Source of the DNA: Kiloniellales bacterium
GTDB lineage: Bacteria; Pseudomonadota; Alphaproteobacteria; Kiloniellales; JAKSBE01
Direction of reading: 5' to 3'
NCBI GenBank assembly: GCA_030067055.1
Contig: JASJAL010000260.1
Location: 1-13,715 of the forward strand
DNA length: 13,715 nt
In this document: piece by piece, positions 1 through 8,217 of the stretch
How the letters are laid out: each line of letters starts with the position of its first letter
Position numbering within the stretch: the stretch's first letter is position 1
Program-made: the position numbers and the translations under genes
The notes under the pieces: generated by a model
What the model saw: the letters and a program-made list of their open reading frames with translations, nothing else
Database searches by the model: none
Told to the model about the DNA's origin: nothing

Positions 1-204
1 GCCGTCCCGCGGGCGTGCCCGCCGGTGCCCAAGGGGACCAAGCCGTGCCGATGGCGCGGCTGCAGCGGTCGGCCCGCCCCTCCTGAAGATCCGATCCACA
101 AGACGGTGCAGTCACCCGTCGACCGGGGTCTGCTGGCGGTCGAGGCCAAGGCCCTAGCCGACCGCGATGTCTCCGCCCAGGGGCGCTGGCCCCGGAGGGA
201 GCGC

Positions 205-289
205 CGCTATAGGGCGTTATCCGGCCAGATGGAATCGCTTCGCGTTCCATCTGGCCGGATGTAACGCCCTGACTTTCAGGATTATAGCG
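205..289. repeat. Large hairpin / nested inverted repeat
   Basis: Arms 211-234 and 245-270 are exact complements apart from a two-base bulge (tg, 260-261). The innermost part closes further through cgc (236-238) and gcg (242-244). The outermost 7 bases, 205-211 and 283-289 (cgctata / tatagcg), form an additional, partly competing stem. The transcript would fold into one long rod on either strand. No T-run follows, so this is not a standard intrinsic terminator. It looks like an intergenic palindromic repeat (REP- or MITE-like), but whether it is repeated in the genome cannot be seen here. Confidence 0.75.
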
Positions 290-335
290 CACTACTCCCG
301 GCCAGACGCGAACGCGTCTGATCGGGAAGTGCGCT
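286..335. repeat. Second hairpin, adjacent to the first
   Basis: Arms agcgcact (286-293) and agtgcgct (328-335), tcccg (296-300) and cggga (323-327), and cagacgcg (303-310) and cgcgtctg (313-320) pair in register around a two-base centre. Short mismatches (294-295, and 301-302 against 321-322) interrupt the stem. It shares positions 286-289 with the outer stem of the previous hairpin, so the two structures compete. A third small stem follows: ggcgc 350-354 with gcgcc 358-362. Function unknown; probably one composite palindromic element with its neighbour. Confidence 0.7.
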
Positions 336-504
336 AGCGACAAGGTGATGGCGCACGGCGCCCAGCCGGACGCGAAGGCCTTGTATCGGGACCTGCGCTA
401 GGAACTGATAAAGCCCTCTGCCCTATCCTGCTTGCCGACTGATGTCCGGCGGTTTGGACCCCGGTATGGCGTGGGCCGGACCCGGCAAGAGGAAAGGACG
501 CTTC

Positions 505-1467
505 ATGTCTCGGGCCGACGAGCAACGCTTCGAGATGTTCAACCTGGCGGGCCCGGCCGAACCCGGCGCGATCGTCGCCTTCGAGATCGAGGCGGGATTG
601 GCCCTACCAGGCGACTACGGCGCTTTCCTGCGCAAGAGCAACGGCGGTTGGGGCGAGTTGGGTGCGCACAATCTCCTGCTCTGGCCGGTCGAGGAGCTTC
701 TGGACTACAACCGGGCCTGCCGCGCCGCGGAACGGGCGCCAGGCTTGCTGCTTTTCGGCTCCAACGGCGCCGGCGACGCCTTCGCCTTCGACCTCGACCG
801 CCCGGGGGCACCGGTCGTCCTGGTCCCCATCCTGCTGATGGATCGACGGGACGCCCTCGATATCGCCCCGACTTTCCAGGAGTTCCTGGAGCGGCTCCAC
901 TTCGAGCCCGATCTCTGGGCCCGAAAGCCGATCCTGGAGACCTTCGAGGCGGTGTCCCGGGGGCGCCAAGGGGCCGCGCCCTACCATCCGGCCCGGCCCG
1001 GCCCTTGGCCCTCAGCCAGCATCGGCGCCTACCTCGGGCGCTGCCGGGCCCGGTTCCAGACCGCCCAGGTCGAGCTGACCCGGGGCTACGGGATCGACGC
1101 CTTCGACGGCTATCGCTACGAGCCGGAGGCGGGGCGCCTCGATTTCCTGGACGGGGAGGCCGCCGCGCTCTCCTTCCACGTCCTGCCCCTGGGCTCTTGG
1201 TCGTCGTTGGGACCGACCTGGCGTTGGGCCTGGGATATCCCGTCCACGCCCGCGGTCGCGGTCCGCAAGCTGGCGCCGCTCGCCGGGCTGGCGCGGGACC
1301 CCAATTGGCCCTTCTTCGACGGCCCGCAGTACAGGGCCAGCCTCGACAACGCCTGGTTCAGCGCCATGCTCGCCCTCGACGTGCTCGGCGGCCAGGGCGT
1401 CTACCGGACCGCGGAGACCCCGGAGATCTTTCTCCTCCTGACCGGGCTGGCGGCCGACCATCGCTGA
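505..1467 (+). CDS. SUKH (SMI1/KNR4) domain protein with DUF6882-like C-terminus
   Basis: Predicted cytoplasmic protein of 320 residues. Residues about 20-132 look like a SUKH (SMI1/KNR4) domain: an LPGDYGAFLRKSNGG stretch (34-48), the GSNGAGDAFAFD segment (85-96), and a final amphipathic helix TFQEFLERL (123-131). Residues about 172-312 resemble DUF6882, with the aromatic core TWRWAWDIPS (238-247). No signal peptide or membrane segment is visible. I chose ATG 505 because aggaaagga at 490-498 lies six bases upstream; an in-frame ATG at 442 would add 21 residues that match neither domain and lacks a good ribosome site. SUKH proteins are often immunity proteins of polymorphic toxin systems, but others are not, and no toxin gene is visible here. 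The domain calls are from recognition of motifs; the exact function is unknown. Confidence 0.75.
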   Translation: MSRADEQRFEMFNLAGPAEPGAIVAFEIEAGLALPGDYGAFLRKSNGGWGELGAHNLLLWPVEELLDYNRACRAAERAPGLLLFGSNGAGDAFAFDLDRPGAPVVLVPILLMDRRDALDIAPTFQEFLERLHFEPDLWARKPILETFEAVSRGRQGAAPYHPARPGPWPSASIGAYLGRCRARFQTAQVELTRGYGIDAFDGYRYEPEAGRLDFLDGEAAALSFHVLPLGSWSSLGPTWRWAWDIPSTPAVAVRKLAPLAGLARDPNWPFFDGPQYRASLDNAWFSAMLALDVLGGQGVYRTAETPEIFLLLTGLAADHR

Positions 1468-1502
1468 GCGTTTTCCGCAGGCCAGCCCTGCCCTGAAAGG
1501 CG

Positions 1503-2602
<1,100 letters not shown>

Positions 2603-2630
2603 GGGCCGGCTGTCGGCGGCCCCGTTTCCC
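2603..2630 (+). terminator. Weak terminator-like hairpin after ilvC
   Basis: gggccg (2603-2608) pairs with cggccc (2617-2622), starting directly after the ilvC stop codon. It is followed by cgtttccctt, a short and interrupted T-rich stretch. Plausible, but a weak intrinsic terminator. Confidence 0.35.
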
Positions 2631-2637
2631 TTCAAGA

Positions 2638-2668
2638 TGTCATGCACGGGCTTGATCCGGGCATGACA
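2638..2668. repeat. 31-bp palindromic intergenic element
   Basis: tgtcatgc (2638-2645) and gcatgaca (2661-2668) are exact complements around a nearly palindromic core, cgggcttgatccgg. This has the shape of the short CCGGG-rich palindromes (ATGCCCGGG...CCCGGGCAT type) that are frequent between genes in alphaproteobacteria. It lies between ilvC and the next gene and could protect the ilvC transcript end or help termination. Membership of a genome-wide family is inferred from recollection of such elements. Confidence 0.7.
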
Positions 2669-2759
2669 CCAGGGCGGGGCTCCCGGCAGGCTTGACCCTG
2701 CAGAGTTGATCCGATTCTCCGGAGTCCCCAGGATGAACCCGGGAATGAGGGAGACGCGG

Positions 2760-3608
2760 ATGGCGTGTGACGAGGCGACCGCCGAAACCTTGGTGAGCGA
2801 GGCCTTGCTGGCCGACTACCGGCGCGACGGTGCCGTCGTGCTGCGCGGTGTCTTCGATGAAGCCTGGCTGGCCAAGCTGGCCCAAGGCGTCGAGCGCAAC
2901 CTGGCGGAGCCCGGCCCGGACGCAACCAATCACGAGCTCGACGGCGGCGGCGGGCGCTTCTTCGAGGACTACTGCAACTGGACCAGGATCCCGGAATACC
3001 GCGACTTCGTCCTGAACCCGCCGGCCGCGGCCCTGGCCGCCCGGTTCATGGGCGCGCGCCGGGTCCAGATCTTCCACGAACACCTGCTGGTCAAGGAGCC
3101 GGGGACCGCCAAAGAGACGATCTGGCACCACGACATGCCCTACTACTGTGTGACCGGGGACCAGGTGGTCAGCTTCTGGATGCCCCTTGACCCGGTCCCG
3201 CGCGAGATCTGTCCGCGCTTTCTCGCCGGCTCCCACGCCTGGGGCAAGCTCTACTACCCGCGCGTCTTCGACGACGGCAGCAACTACGACTACAGGGGCG
3301 AGGGCTATGAGCCGGTGCCGGAGATCGAGCCCGGCAAGCACAGCATCCTGTCCTGGGACCTGGCCCCCGGCGACGTCCTGGTCTTTCATTTCCTGACCCT
3401 GCACGGGGCTCCGGGCAATGCGAGCTCGCACCGGCGCCGGGGCTTCGCGACCCGCTGGCTGGGCGACGATGCCCGTTTCGTGCAGCGGCCGGGCCGGACC
3501 TCGCCGCCCTACCCGGATATCGGCCTGGAGGACGGCGATCGCCTGCGCGAGGACTGGTTCCCGGTGGTCTGGACCGCTGCGGAACGGCGGGACGGCGAAG
3601 GTGGTTAA
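2760..3608 (+). CDS. Phytanoyl-CoA dioxygenase (PhyH) family protein
   Basis: Predicted cytoplasmic Fe(II)/2-oxoglutarate-dependent oxygenase of 282 residues. The metal triad is visible as H123-x-D125 (in WHHDMPYYC) and the distal H215 (in FHFLTLHGAPGN). The arginine cluster 225-227 and R232 in HRRRGFATRW should include the residue that holds the 2-oxoglutarate carboxylate. FLAGSH (154-159) and the PGDVLVFH strand (203-210) are also typical of the family. I chose ATG 2760 because gagggag (2747-2753) sits six bases upstream; in-frame alternatives are TTG 2706, ATG 2733 and ATG 2745. The substrate cannot be read from the sequence: relatives hydroxylate fatty acyl-CoAs, amino acids and many small molecules. 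Its place between ilvC and leuA is suggestive, but palindromes and a leader region separate it from both, so a role in branched-chain metabolism is only a guess. Confidence 0.85.
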   Translation: MACDEATAETLVSEALLADYRRDGAVVLRGVFDEAWLAKLAQGVERNLAEPGPDATNHELDGGGGRFFEDYCNWTRIPEYRDFVLNPPAAALAARFMGARRVQIFHEHLLVKEPGTAKETIWHHDMPYYCVTGDQVVSFWMPLDPVPREICPRFLAGSHAWGKLYYPRVFDDGSNYDYRGEGYEPVPEIEPGKHSILSWDLAPGDVLVFHFLTLHGAPGNASSHRRRGFATRWLGDDARFVQRPGRTSPPYPDIGLEDGDRLREDWFPVVWTAAERRDGEGG

Positions 3609-3621
3609 TGCCGCGCTTTGT

Positions 3622-3633
3622 CCGATGCATCGG
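3622..3633. repeat. 12-bp perfect palindrome
   Basis: ccgatgcatcgg is a perfect palindrome just after the dioxygenase stop codon and about 55 bases before the leader reading frame. gtcc (3620-3623) and ggac (3637-3640) extend it loosely. It could be a regulator site upstream of the leuA leader or part of a weak transcript end; nothing else supports either reading. Confidence 0.35.
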
Positions 3634-3649
3634 TCCCGGACGCGAGGGC

Positions 3650-3678
3650 TTGTATTTTGAAGCGTTCCAAGGTACTCG
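3650..3678 (+). promoter_or_regulatory. Candidate promoter for the leuA leader
   Basis: TTGTAT (3650-3655) and TACTCG (3673-3678) are 17 bases apart. The -10 match is poor. If used, transcription would begin at or very near the leader ATG at 3686, giving a leader reading frame with little or no 5' untranslated sequence. Low confidence. Confidence 0.25.
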
Positions 3679-3685
3679 TTCTGAC

Positions 3686-3799
3686 ATGAGCCGCGAGCCG
3701 CACAGCCGCATTGCCACGACCGCCCCCAGCGGGGCCGGGCCTGCGCCTGCGCTCGGGCTGGCCGCCGAGCTCGGCCTTCTCCTCCTTATCGACCCCTGA
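3686..3799 (+). CDS. Leucine-rich leader peptide upstream of leuA
   Basis: A 37-codon frame starting at ATG 3686 and ending TGA 3797-3799, about 100 bases before leuA. The last 15 codons include seven leucines (residues 23, 25, 29 and 31-34), four of them consecutive, followed by Ile-Asp-Pro and stop. The four-leucine run uses CTT CTC CTC CTT; CTT looks uncommon in the neighbouring genes. This is the pattern expected of an attenuation leader, where ribosomes pause on leucine codons when charged tRNA-Leu is scarce. The frame extends upstream to an ATG at 3608 overlapping the dioxygenase stop, but the shorter start is more usual for a leader. The ribosome site before 3686 is weak (aaggt at 3669-3673, far from the start). 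Identity as a leader is inference. Confidence 0.6.
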   Translation: MSREPHSRIATTAPSGAGPAPALGLAAELGLLLLIDP

Positions 3800-3800
3800 T

Positions 3801-3889
3801 CGCTTCAGCCGCGGCGGCGGCAAGCGGGCAGGGGGCATCGACCAAGCAGCGACGATCGATGGGCCGCCGAGGCGGCCAGGACGAGGAGA
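3801..3889 (+). promoter_or_regulatory. Possible leuA attenuator hairpins
   Basis: Three stems lie between leader and leuA. Stem A, directly after the leader stop: cgctt 3801-3805 with aagcg 3822-3826, continued by gccg 3808-3811 with cggc 3818-3821. Middle stem: catcga 3836-3841 with tcgatg 3856-3861. Stem B: ggccgcc 3862-3868 with ggcggcc 3871-3877. A competing pairing exists: cggcggc 3815-3821 can pair with gccgccg 3863-3869, excluding both A and B. Stem B lacks a T-run, so a classical terminator is not evident; control of leuA translation or a Rho-dependent mechanism is possible. The leuA ribosome site gaggag (3883-3888) lies just after stem B. Confidence 0.45.
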
Positions 3890-3898
3890 CACCTTAGA

Positions 3899-5482
3899 AT
3901 GAGCCAGGACAGCAAAGCCAAATCCACGGCCGATCAGGACAGCGATCCTAATCGCGTCATCATCTTCGACACCACCCTGCGGGACGGCGAGCAATCGCCC
4001 GGCTGCTCGATGAACCTGGAGGAGAAGATCTCCGTCGCCCAGGTGCTCGAGGAGATGGGCGTCGACGTCATCGAGGCCGGCTTCCCGATCGCCTCCAATG
4101 GCGACTTCGAGGCGGTCAACGTCATCGCCAAGCGGATCAAGAAGGCCTCGGTGGCCGGTCTGGCCCGGGCCACGCCCAAGGACATCGACCGGGCCGGCGA
4201 GGCCCTGAAGCCGGCGGTCCGGCCGCGGATCCACACCTTCATCTCGACCAGCCCGCTGCACATGAAGTTCAAGCTGCAGATGGAGCCCGAGGCGGTCCAC
4301 CAGGCGGTGATCGACAGCGTCGGCCGGGCCCGCAACCTCTGCGACGACGTCGAGTGGTCGCCCGAGGACGGCACCCGGACCGAGCACGACTTCCTCTGCC
4401 GCTGCGTGGAATCGGCGATCAAGGCCGGGGCCCGGACCATCAACATCCCGGACACCGTGGGCTACACCATCCCCACGGAGTTCGCGGCCCTGATCGAGAT
4501 GCTGCGCAATCGGGTCCCGAACATCGACAAGGCGGTGATCTCGGTCCATTGCCACAACGACCTGGGCCTGGCCGTGGCCAACTCGGTCGCTGCGGTTCAC
4601 GCCGGCGCCCGGCAGGTCGAGTGCACCATAAACGGTATCGGCGAGCGGGCCGGCAACGCGGCCATGGAAGAGATCGTCATGGCCCTGCGCACCCGGCACG
4701 ACCGGCTGCCCTACACCACGGGCATCGACACCACCGTGATCACCCGGGCCTCGCGAACGCTTTCCGCGGTCACCGGCTTCTCGGTGCAGCCCAACAAGGC
4801 CATCGTCGGCGCCAACGCCTTCGCCCATGAATCGGGCATCCACCAGGACGGTATGCTGAAGAACGCCGAGACTTACGAGATCATGACCCCGGAATCGGTC
4901 GGCTTGGTCCGCTCCAAGCTGGTCATGGGCAAGCACTCCGGCCGCCACGCCTTCTCTGAGAAGCTGAAGGAGCTGGGCTTCGATCTGAAGCAGAACGAGC
5001 TGCAGGACGCCTTCTACCGCTTCAAGGAGCTGGCGGACCACAAGAAGGACGTCTACGACGAGGACATCATCGCCCTGGTGGACGACGCGGTCCTGCGCCA
5101 CAACGACCACATCAAGTTCCTGGGCCTGCAGGTGGTCTGCGGCTCCAAGGGTCCGCAGACGGCCGAGCTGGAGCTGGAGATCGACGGCCGTCAGGCCAAG
5201 GCCAAGGCCGATGGCAACGGCCCGGTCGACGCGACTTTCGCGGCGATCCGCGAGCTGTTTCCACACCAGGCGGAGTTGCAGCTCTACCAGGTTCACGCGG
5301 TTACTGGCGGCACCGACGCCCAGGCCGAGGTCACCGTGAGGCTGGAGGAGAACGGCAAGACGGTGAACGGTCAGGGCGCCGACCACGACACCCTGGTGGC
5401 CTCGGCGCGGGCCTACGTCAACGCCCTGAACAAGCTGCTGGTCAAGCGCGAGAAGACGGCCCCGGCGGCGATGACCGCCTGA
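3899..5482 (+). CDS. leuA: 2-isopropylmalate synthase
   Basis: First committed step of leucine synthesis: condensation of acetyl-CoA with 3-methyl-2-oxobutanoate to 2-isopropylmalate, in the cytoplasm. The 527 residues include a TIM-barrel catalytic domain with DTTLRDGEQSPG at residues 24-35 and the metal-binding HCHND at 217-221. NGIGERAGN (245-253) and HESGIHQDGMLKN are family signatures. The last ~130 residues form the regulatory domain that normally senses leucine, so feedback inhibition is likely. ATG 3899 follows gaggag at 3883-3888. The length and regulatory domain argue for leuA rather than a homocitrate or citramalate synthase, though substrate preference within this family cannot be proven by eye. 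The gene is preceded by the leucine-rich leader and ends with a strong hairpin, so it seems to be transcribed alone. Confidence 0.95.
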   Translation: MSQDSKAKSTADQDSDPNRVIIFDTTLRDGEQSPGCSMNLEEKISVAQVLEEMGVDVIEAGFPIASNGDFEAVNVIAKRIKKASVAGLARATPKDIDRAGEALKPAVRPRIHTFISTSPLHMKFKLQMEPEAVHQAVIDSVGRARNLCDDVEWSPEDGTRTEHDFLCRCVESAIKAGARTINIPDTVGYTIPTEFAALIEMLRNRVPNIDKAVISVHCHNDLGLAVANSVAAVHAGARQVECTINGIGERAGNAAMEEIVMALRTRHDRLPYTTGIDTTVITRASRTLSAVTGFSVQPNKAIVGANAFAHESGIHQDGMLKNAETYEIMTPESVGLVRSKLVMGKHSGRHAFSEKLKELGFDLKQNELQDAFYRFKELADHKKDVYDEDIIALVDDAVLRHNDHIKFLGLQVVCGSKGPQTAELELEIDGRQAKAKADGNGPVDATFAAIRELFPHQAELQLYQVHAVTGGTDAQAEVTVRLEENGKTVNGQGADHDTLVASARAYVNALNKLLVKREKTAPAAMTA

Positions 5483-5510
5483 GACAGAGCTTCACGAAGA
5501 GGCAAAGTAG

Positions 5511-6686
<1,176 letters not shown>

Positions 6687-6710
6687 AAGGGGTACGCTGG
6701 CGTGAGGGCT

Positions 6711-6735
6711 GCGGCCAGGCTTTGCCGCTTTGTTG
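6711..6735 (+). terminator. Possible partial terminator after mreB
   Basis: gcggc (6711-6715) and gccgc (6724-6728) form a 5-bp stem with an 8-base loop, followed by tttgttg. A short stem with a modest T-tract could allow partial readthrough into mreC. Confidence 0.35.
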
Positions 6736-6760
6736 CCCAAGTGTTAACGATTAATATACA
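6733..6760 (+). promoter_or_regulatory. Candidate promoter for mreCD-mrdA-rodA
   Basis: TTGCCC (6733-6738) and TATACA (6755-6760) are 16 bases apart in the only clearly A/T-rich patch of the region (6742-6780). A palindrome ctaagcttag (6770-6779) lies near the presumed start of transcription. Confidence 0.45.
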
Positions 6761-6822
6761 TTGCGAATCCTAAGCTTAGCGCCGGAACGCGTGACAACGG
6801 ATCCCGCCTTCTGGAGAGGCCT

Positions 6823-7701
6823 TTGAAAAAGCGCCCAAGCTCGGTGCTACGGCTGGCATCCCCGTTTGGGGCATGGGGTCAGCGCGTTGCCTTTTTGCTG
6901 CTCCTAGCCGTGGCATTCGCGCTGATGCTGCTGAGCAGGGCGGACTCGCGCTTCGCCGAGCAGGCTCGCACGGCCGTGTCGGATTTCTTCAGCCCAGTGC
7001 TCAGCCACTTCGCCAGTCCGGTCGAGACCATCGGCGACATCATCCAGCAGGTCCGGGACATGGCGGCGCTGCGGGCCGAGAACGTGGCCTTGCGCGAGGA
7101 GAATGAGCGCCTGCTCGAATGGCAGGTGCGGGCCCAGCAATTGGCGGCGGAGAACGCCGGCCTGCGACAGCTCTCGAACTTTTCCGCCGAGCCGATACCG
7201 GGCGAGGTCACGGCCCGGGTCATCGCCGACAGCAGCAACGCCTTCGTGCGCTCCCTGCTGGTGCTCGCCGGCAAACCCGACGGTGTGATCAAGGGCCAGG
7301 CGGCGGTGACCGGCCAGGGCCTGGTTGGCCGGGTGACCGCGGTTGGTGAGCGGGCGTCGCGAGTGCTGCTGGTAACCGATATCAACAGCCGGATTCCGGT
7401 CCGCGTCGACCGAACCCGGGAGCGGGCGGTCCTGGCGGGCAACAACTCGAGTTCCCCGAGCCTGATCTACCTCCCACCGGAAACCGGGGTCCAGGTTGGG
7501 GACCGAATCGTCACCTCCGGACACGGCGGCGTCTTTCCCATGGGAATCCCCGTGGGCATCGTCACCGTCGTCGACGGCGAGTCGGTCATCGTGCGCCCGC
7601 ATTTCGACTGGAACCGGATCGAATATCTCCGCCTGATCGACTACCGGCTACCTGGCATCCTTGGCGGCCGGCCGGAGCGGGGGCCGGAGGCCGGTCCGTG
7701 A
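6823..7701 (+). CDS. mreC: Rod shape-determining protein MreC
   Basis: Bitopic inner-membrane protein whose periplasmic part activates the PBP2-RodA synthase and links it to the MreB filament. The product has 292 residues: a basic cytoplasmic tail, one membrane segment at about 22-38, a periplasmic coiled coil at about 70-118 (AALRAENVALREENERLL stretch), then the beta-rich MreC core from about 125 to 275. The core contains GLVGRV, the VLLVTDINSRIPV segment and SGHGGVFPMGIPVG, all typical. The start is TTG 6823, with ggagagg (6813-6819) close upstream; the sequence MKKRPSS after it fits an N-terminal tail. The last bases overlap the mreD start by 4 (GTGA), so the two are translationally coupled. 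Confidence 0.95.
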   Translation: MKKRPSSVLRLASPFGAWGQRVAFLLLLAVAFALMLLSRADSRFAEQARTAVSDFFSPVLSHFASPVETIGDIIQQVRDMAALRAENVALREENERLLEWQVRAQQLAAENAGLRQLSNFSAEPIPGEVTARVIADSSNAFVRSLLVLAGKPDGVIKGQAAVTGQGLVGRVTAVGERASRVLLVTDINSRIPVRVDRTRERAVLAGNNSSSPSLIYLPPETGVQVGDRIVTSGHGGVFPMGIPVGIVTVVDGESVIVRPHFDWNRIEYLRLIDYRLPGILGGRPERGPEAGP

Positions 7702-8207
7702 GGGGCAACGATTGGCAGCAGGTCGATACGGCGGTCCGGCTGATCACGCCCACGCTCCTGATCATCATCCTGGTCGTCGTCAGCCAGATTCCCCTGCAAA
7801 TCCCGAACGCGGGCCCGGTGTTTCCGGACATCGTCCTCATCGCCGTCTATTACTGGGCGGTCCACCGCCCGGACCTCATGCCCTTCTGGGTCGTGTTCCT
7901 GATTGGCCTGCTTCAGGACCTCCTGGGCGGAGATGCCTTGGGCGTCAGCTCGATGATCTATCTGGCGGTCTTCTGGACCGTTGCCGCACAGCAGCGGTTC
8001 TTCATGAGCCGCTCTTTCGGTGTCATCTGGGCCGGCTTCATCGTCATCGGCGCGGGTGTCGTGGTCCTGTCCTGGGGCCTGCACGCCTTGATTCTGGGCC
8101 GGCAGGTCCAGATCGGACCGGCGCTGTTCCAGTACCTGACGACCATTGCCGCCTATCCGCTGCTGGCCTGGATCTTTGCCCAGACCCAGCGGTTGGTGCT
8201 GAAGTGA
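7698..8207 (+). CDS. mreD: Rod shape-determining protein MreD
   Basis: Small integral membrane protein of the elongasome, 169 residues, expected to span the membrane five or six times; hydrophobic stretches are visible at about 13-32, 36-54, 58-78, 81-99, 104-128 and 138-160. The family is poorly conserved, but the PNAGPVFPDIVLIAVYYWA segment and the HRPDLMPFWVVFLIGLLQDLL stretch are characteristic, as is the position. GTG 7698 overlaps the mreC stop, with cggagg at 7685-7690 as ribosome site. MreD probably stabilises MreC and modulates PBP2-RodA activity. It stops 10 bases before mrdA. Confidence 0.93.
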   Translation: MRGNDWQQVDTAVRLITPTLLIIILVVVSQIPLQIPNAGPVFPDIVLIAVYYWAVHRPDLMPFWVVFLIGLLQDLLGGDALGVSSMIYLAVFWTVAAQQRFFMSRSFGVIWAGFIVIGAGVVVLSWGLHALILGRQVQIGPALFQYLTTIAAYPLLAWIFAQTQRLVLK

Positions 8208-8217
8208 GGACGCGACC

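Larger units (their letters stand above)
1..504. other. Region without a confident gene
   Basis: I see no confident gene here. A GTG-started frame at 25-264 (79 codons) is open, but it runs through the large hairpin at 211-270 and resembles no family I know. Another frame is open from position 3 to a TGA at 84-86 and could be the last 27 codons of a gene that starts before the window; this is only a possibility. From 204 to 362 the DNA is dominated by inverted repeats, listed separately. Positions 363-504 form the upstream region of the SUKH-domain gene. A TTGTAT at 381-386 could be a -35 element, but no good -10 lies 16-18 bases after it. Confidence 0.5.

Noticed and set aside
25..264. 79-codon frame at the left end
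   Set aside because: It ends inside the long hairpin, has no recognisable motif and no clear ribosome site.
3605..5386. Long minus-strand open frame opposite leuA
   Set aside because: It mirrors the leuA coding sequence and has a low-complexity composition rich in Asp, Gly, Leu and Val, typical of a GC-rich shadow frame.
6744..6754. TTAA-N3-TTAA upstream of mreC as a CtrA site
   Set aside because: The full CtrA site needs seven bases between the TTAA halves; here there are three, so at most a half site is present.
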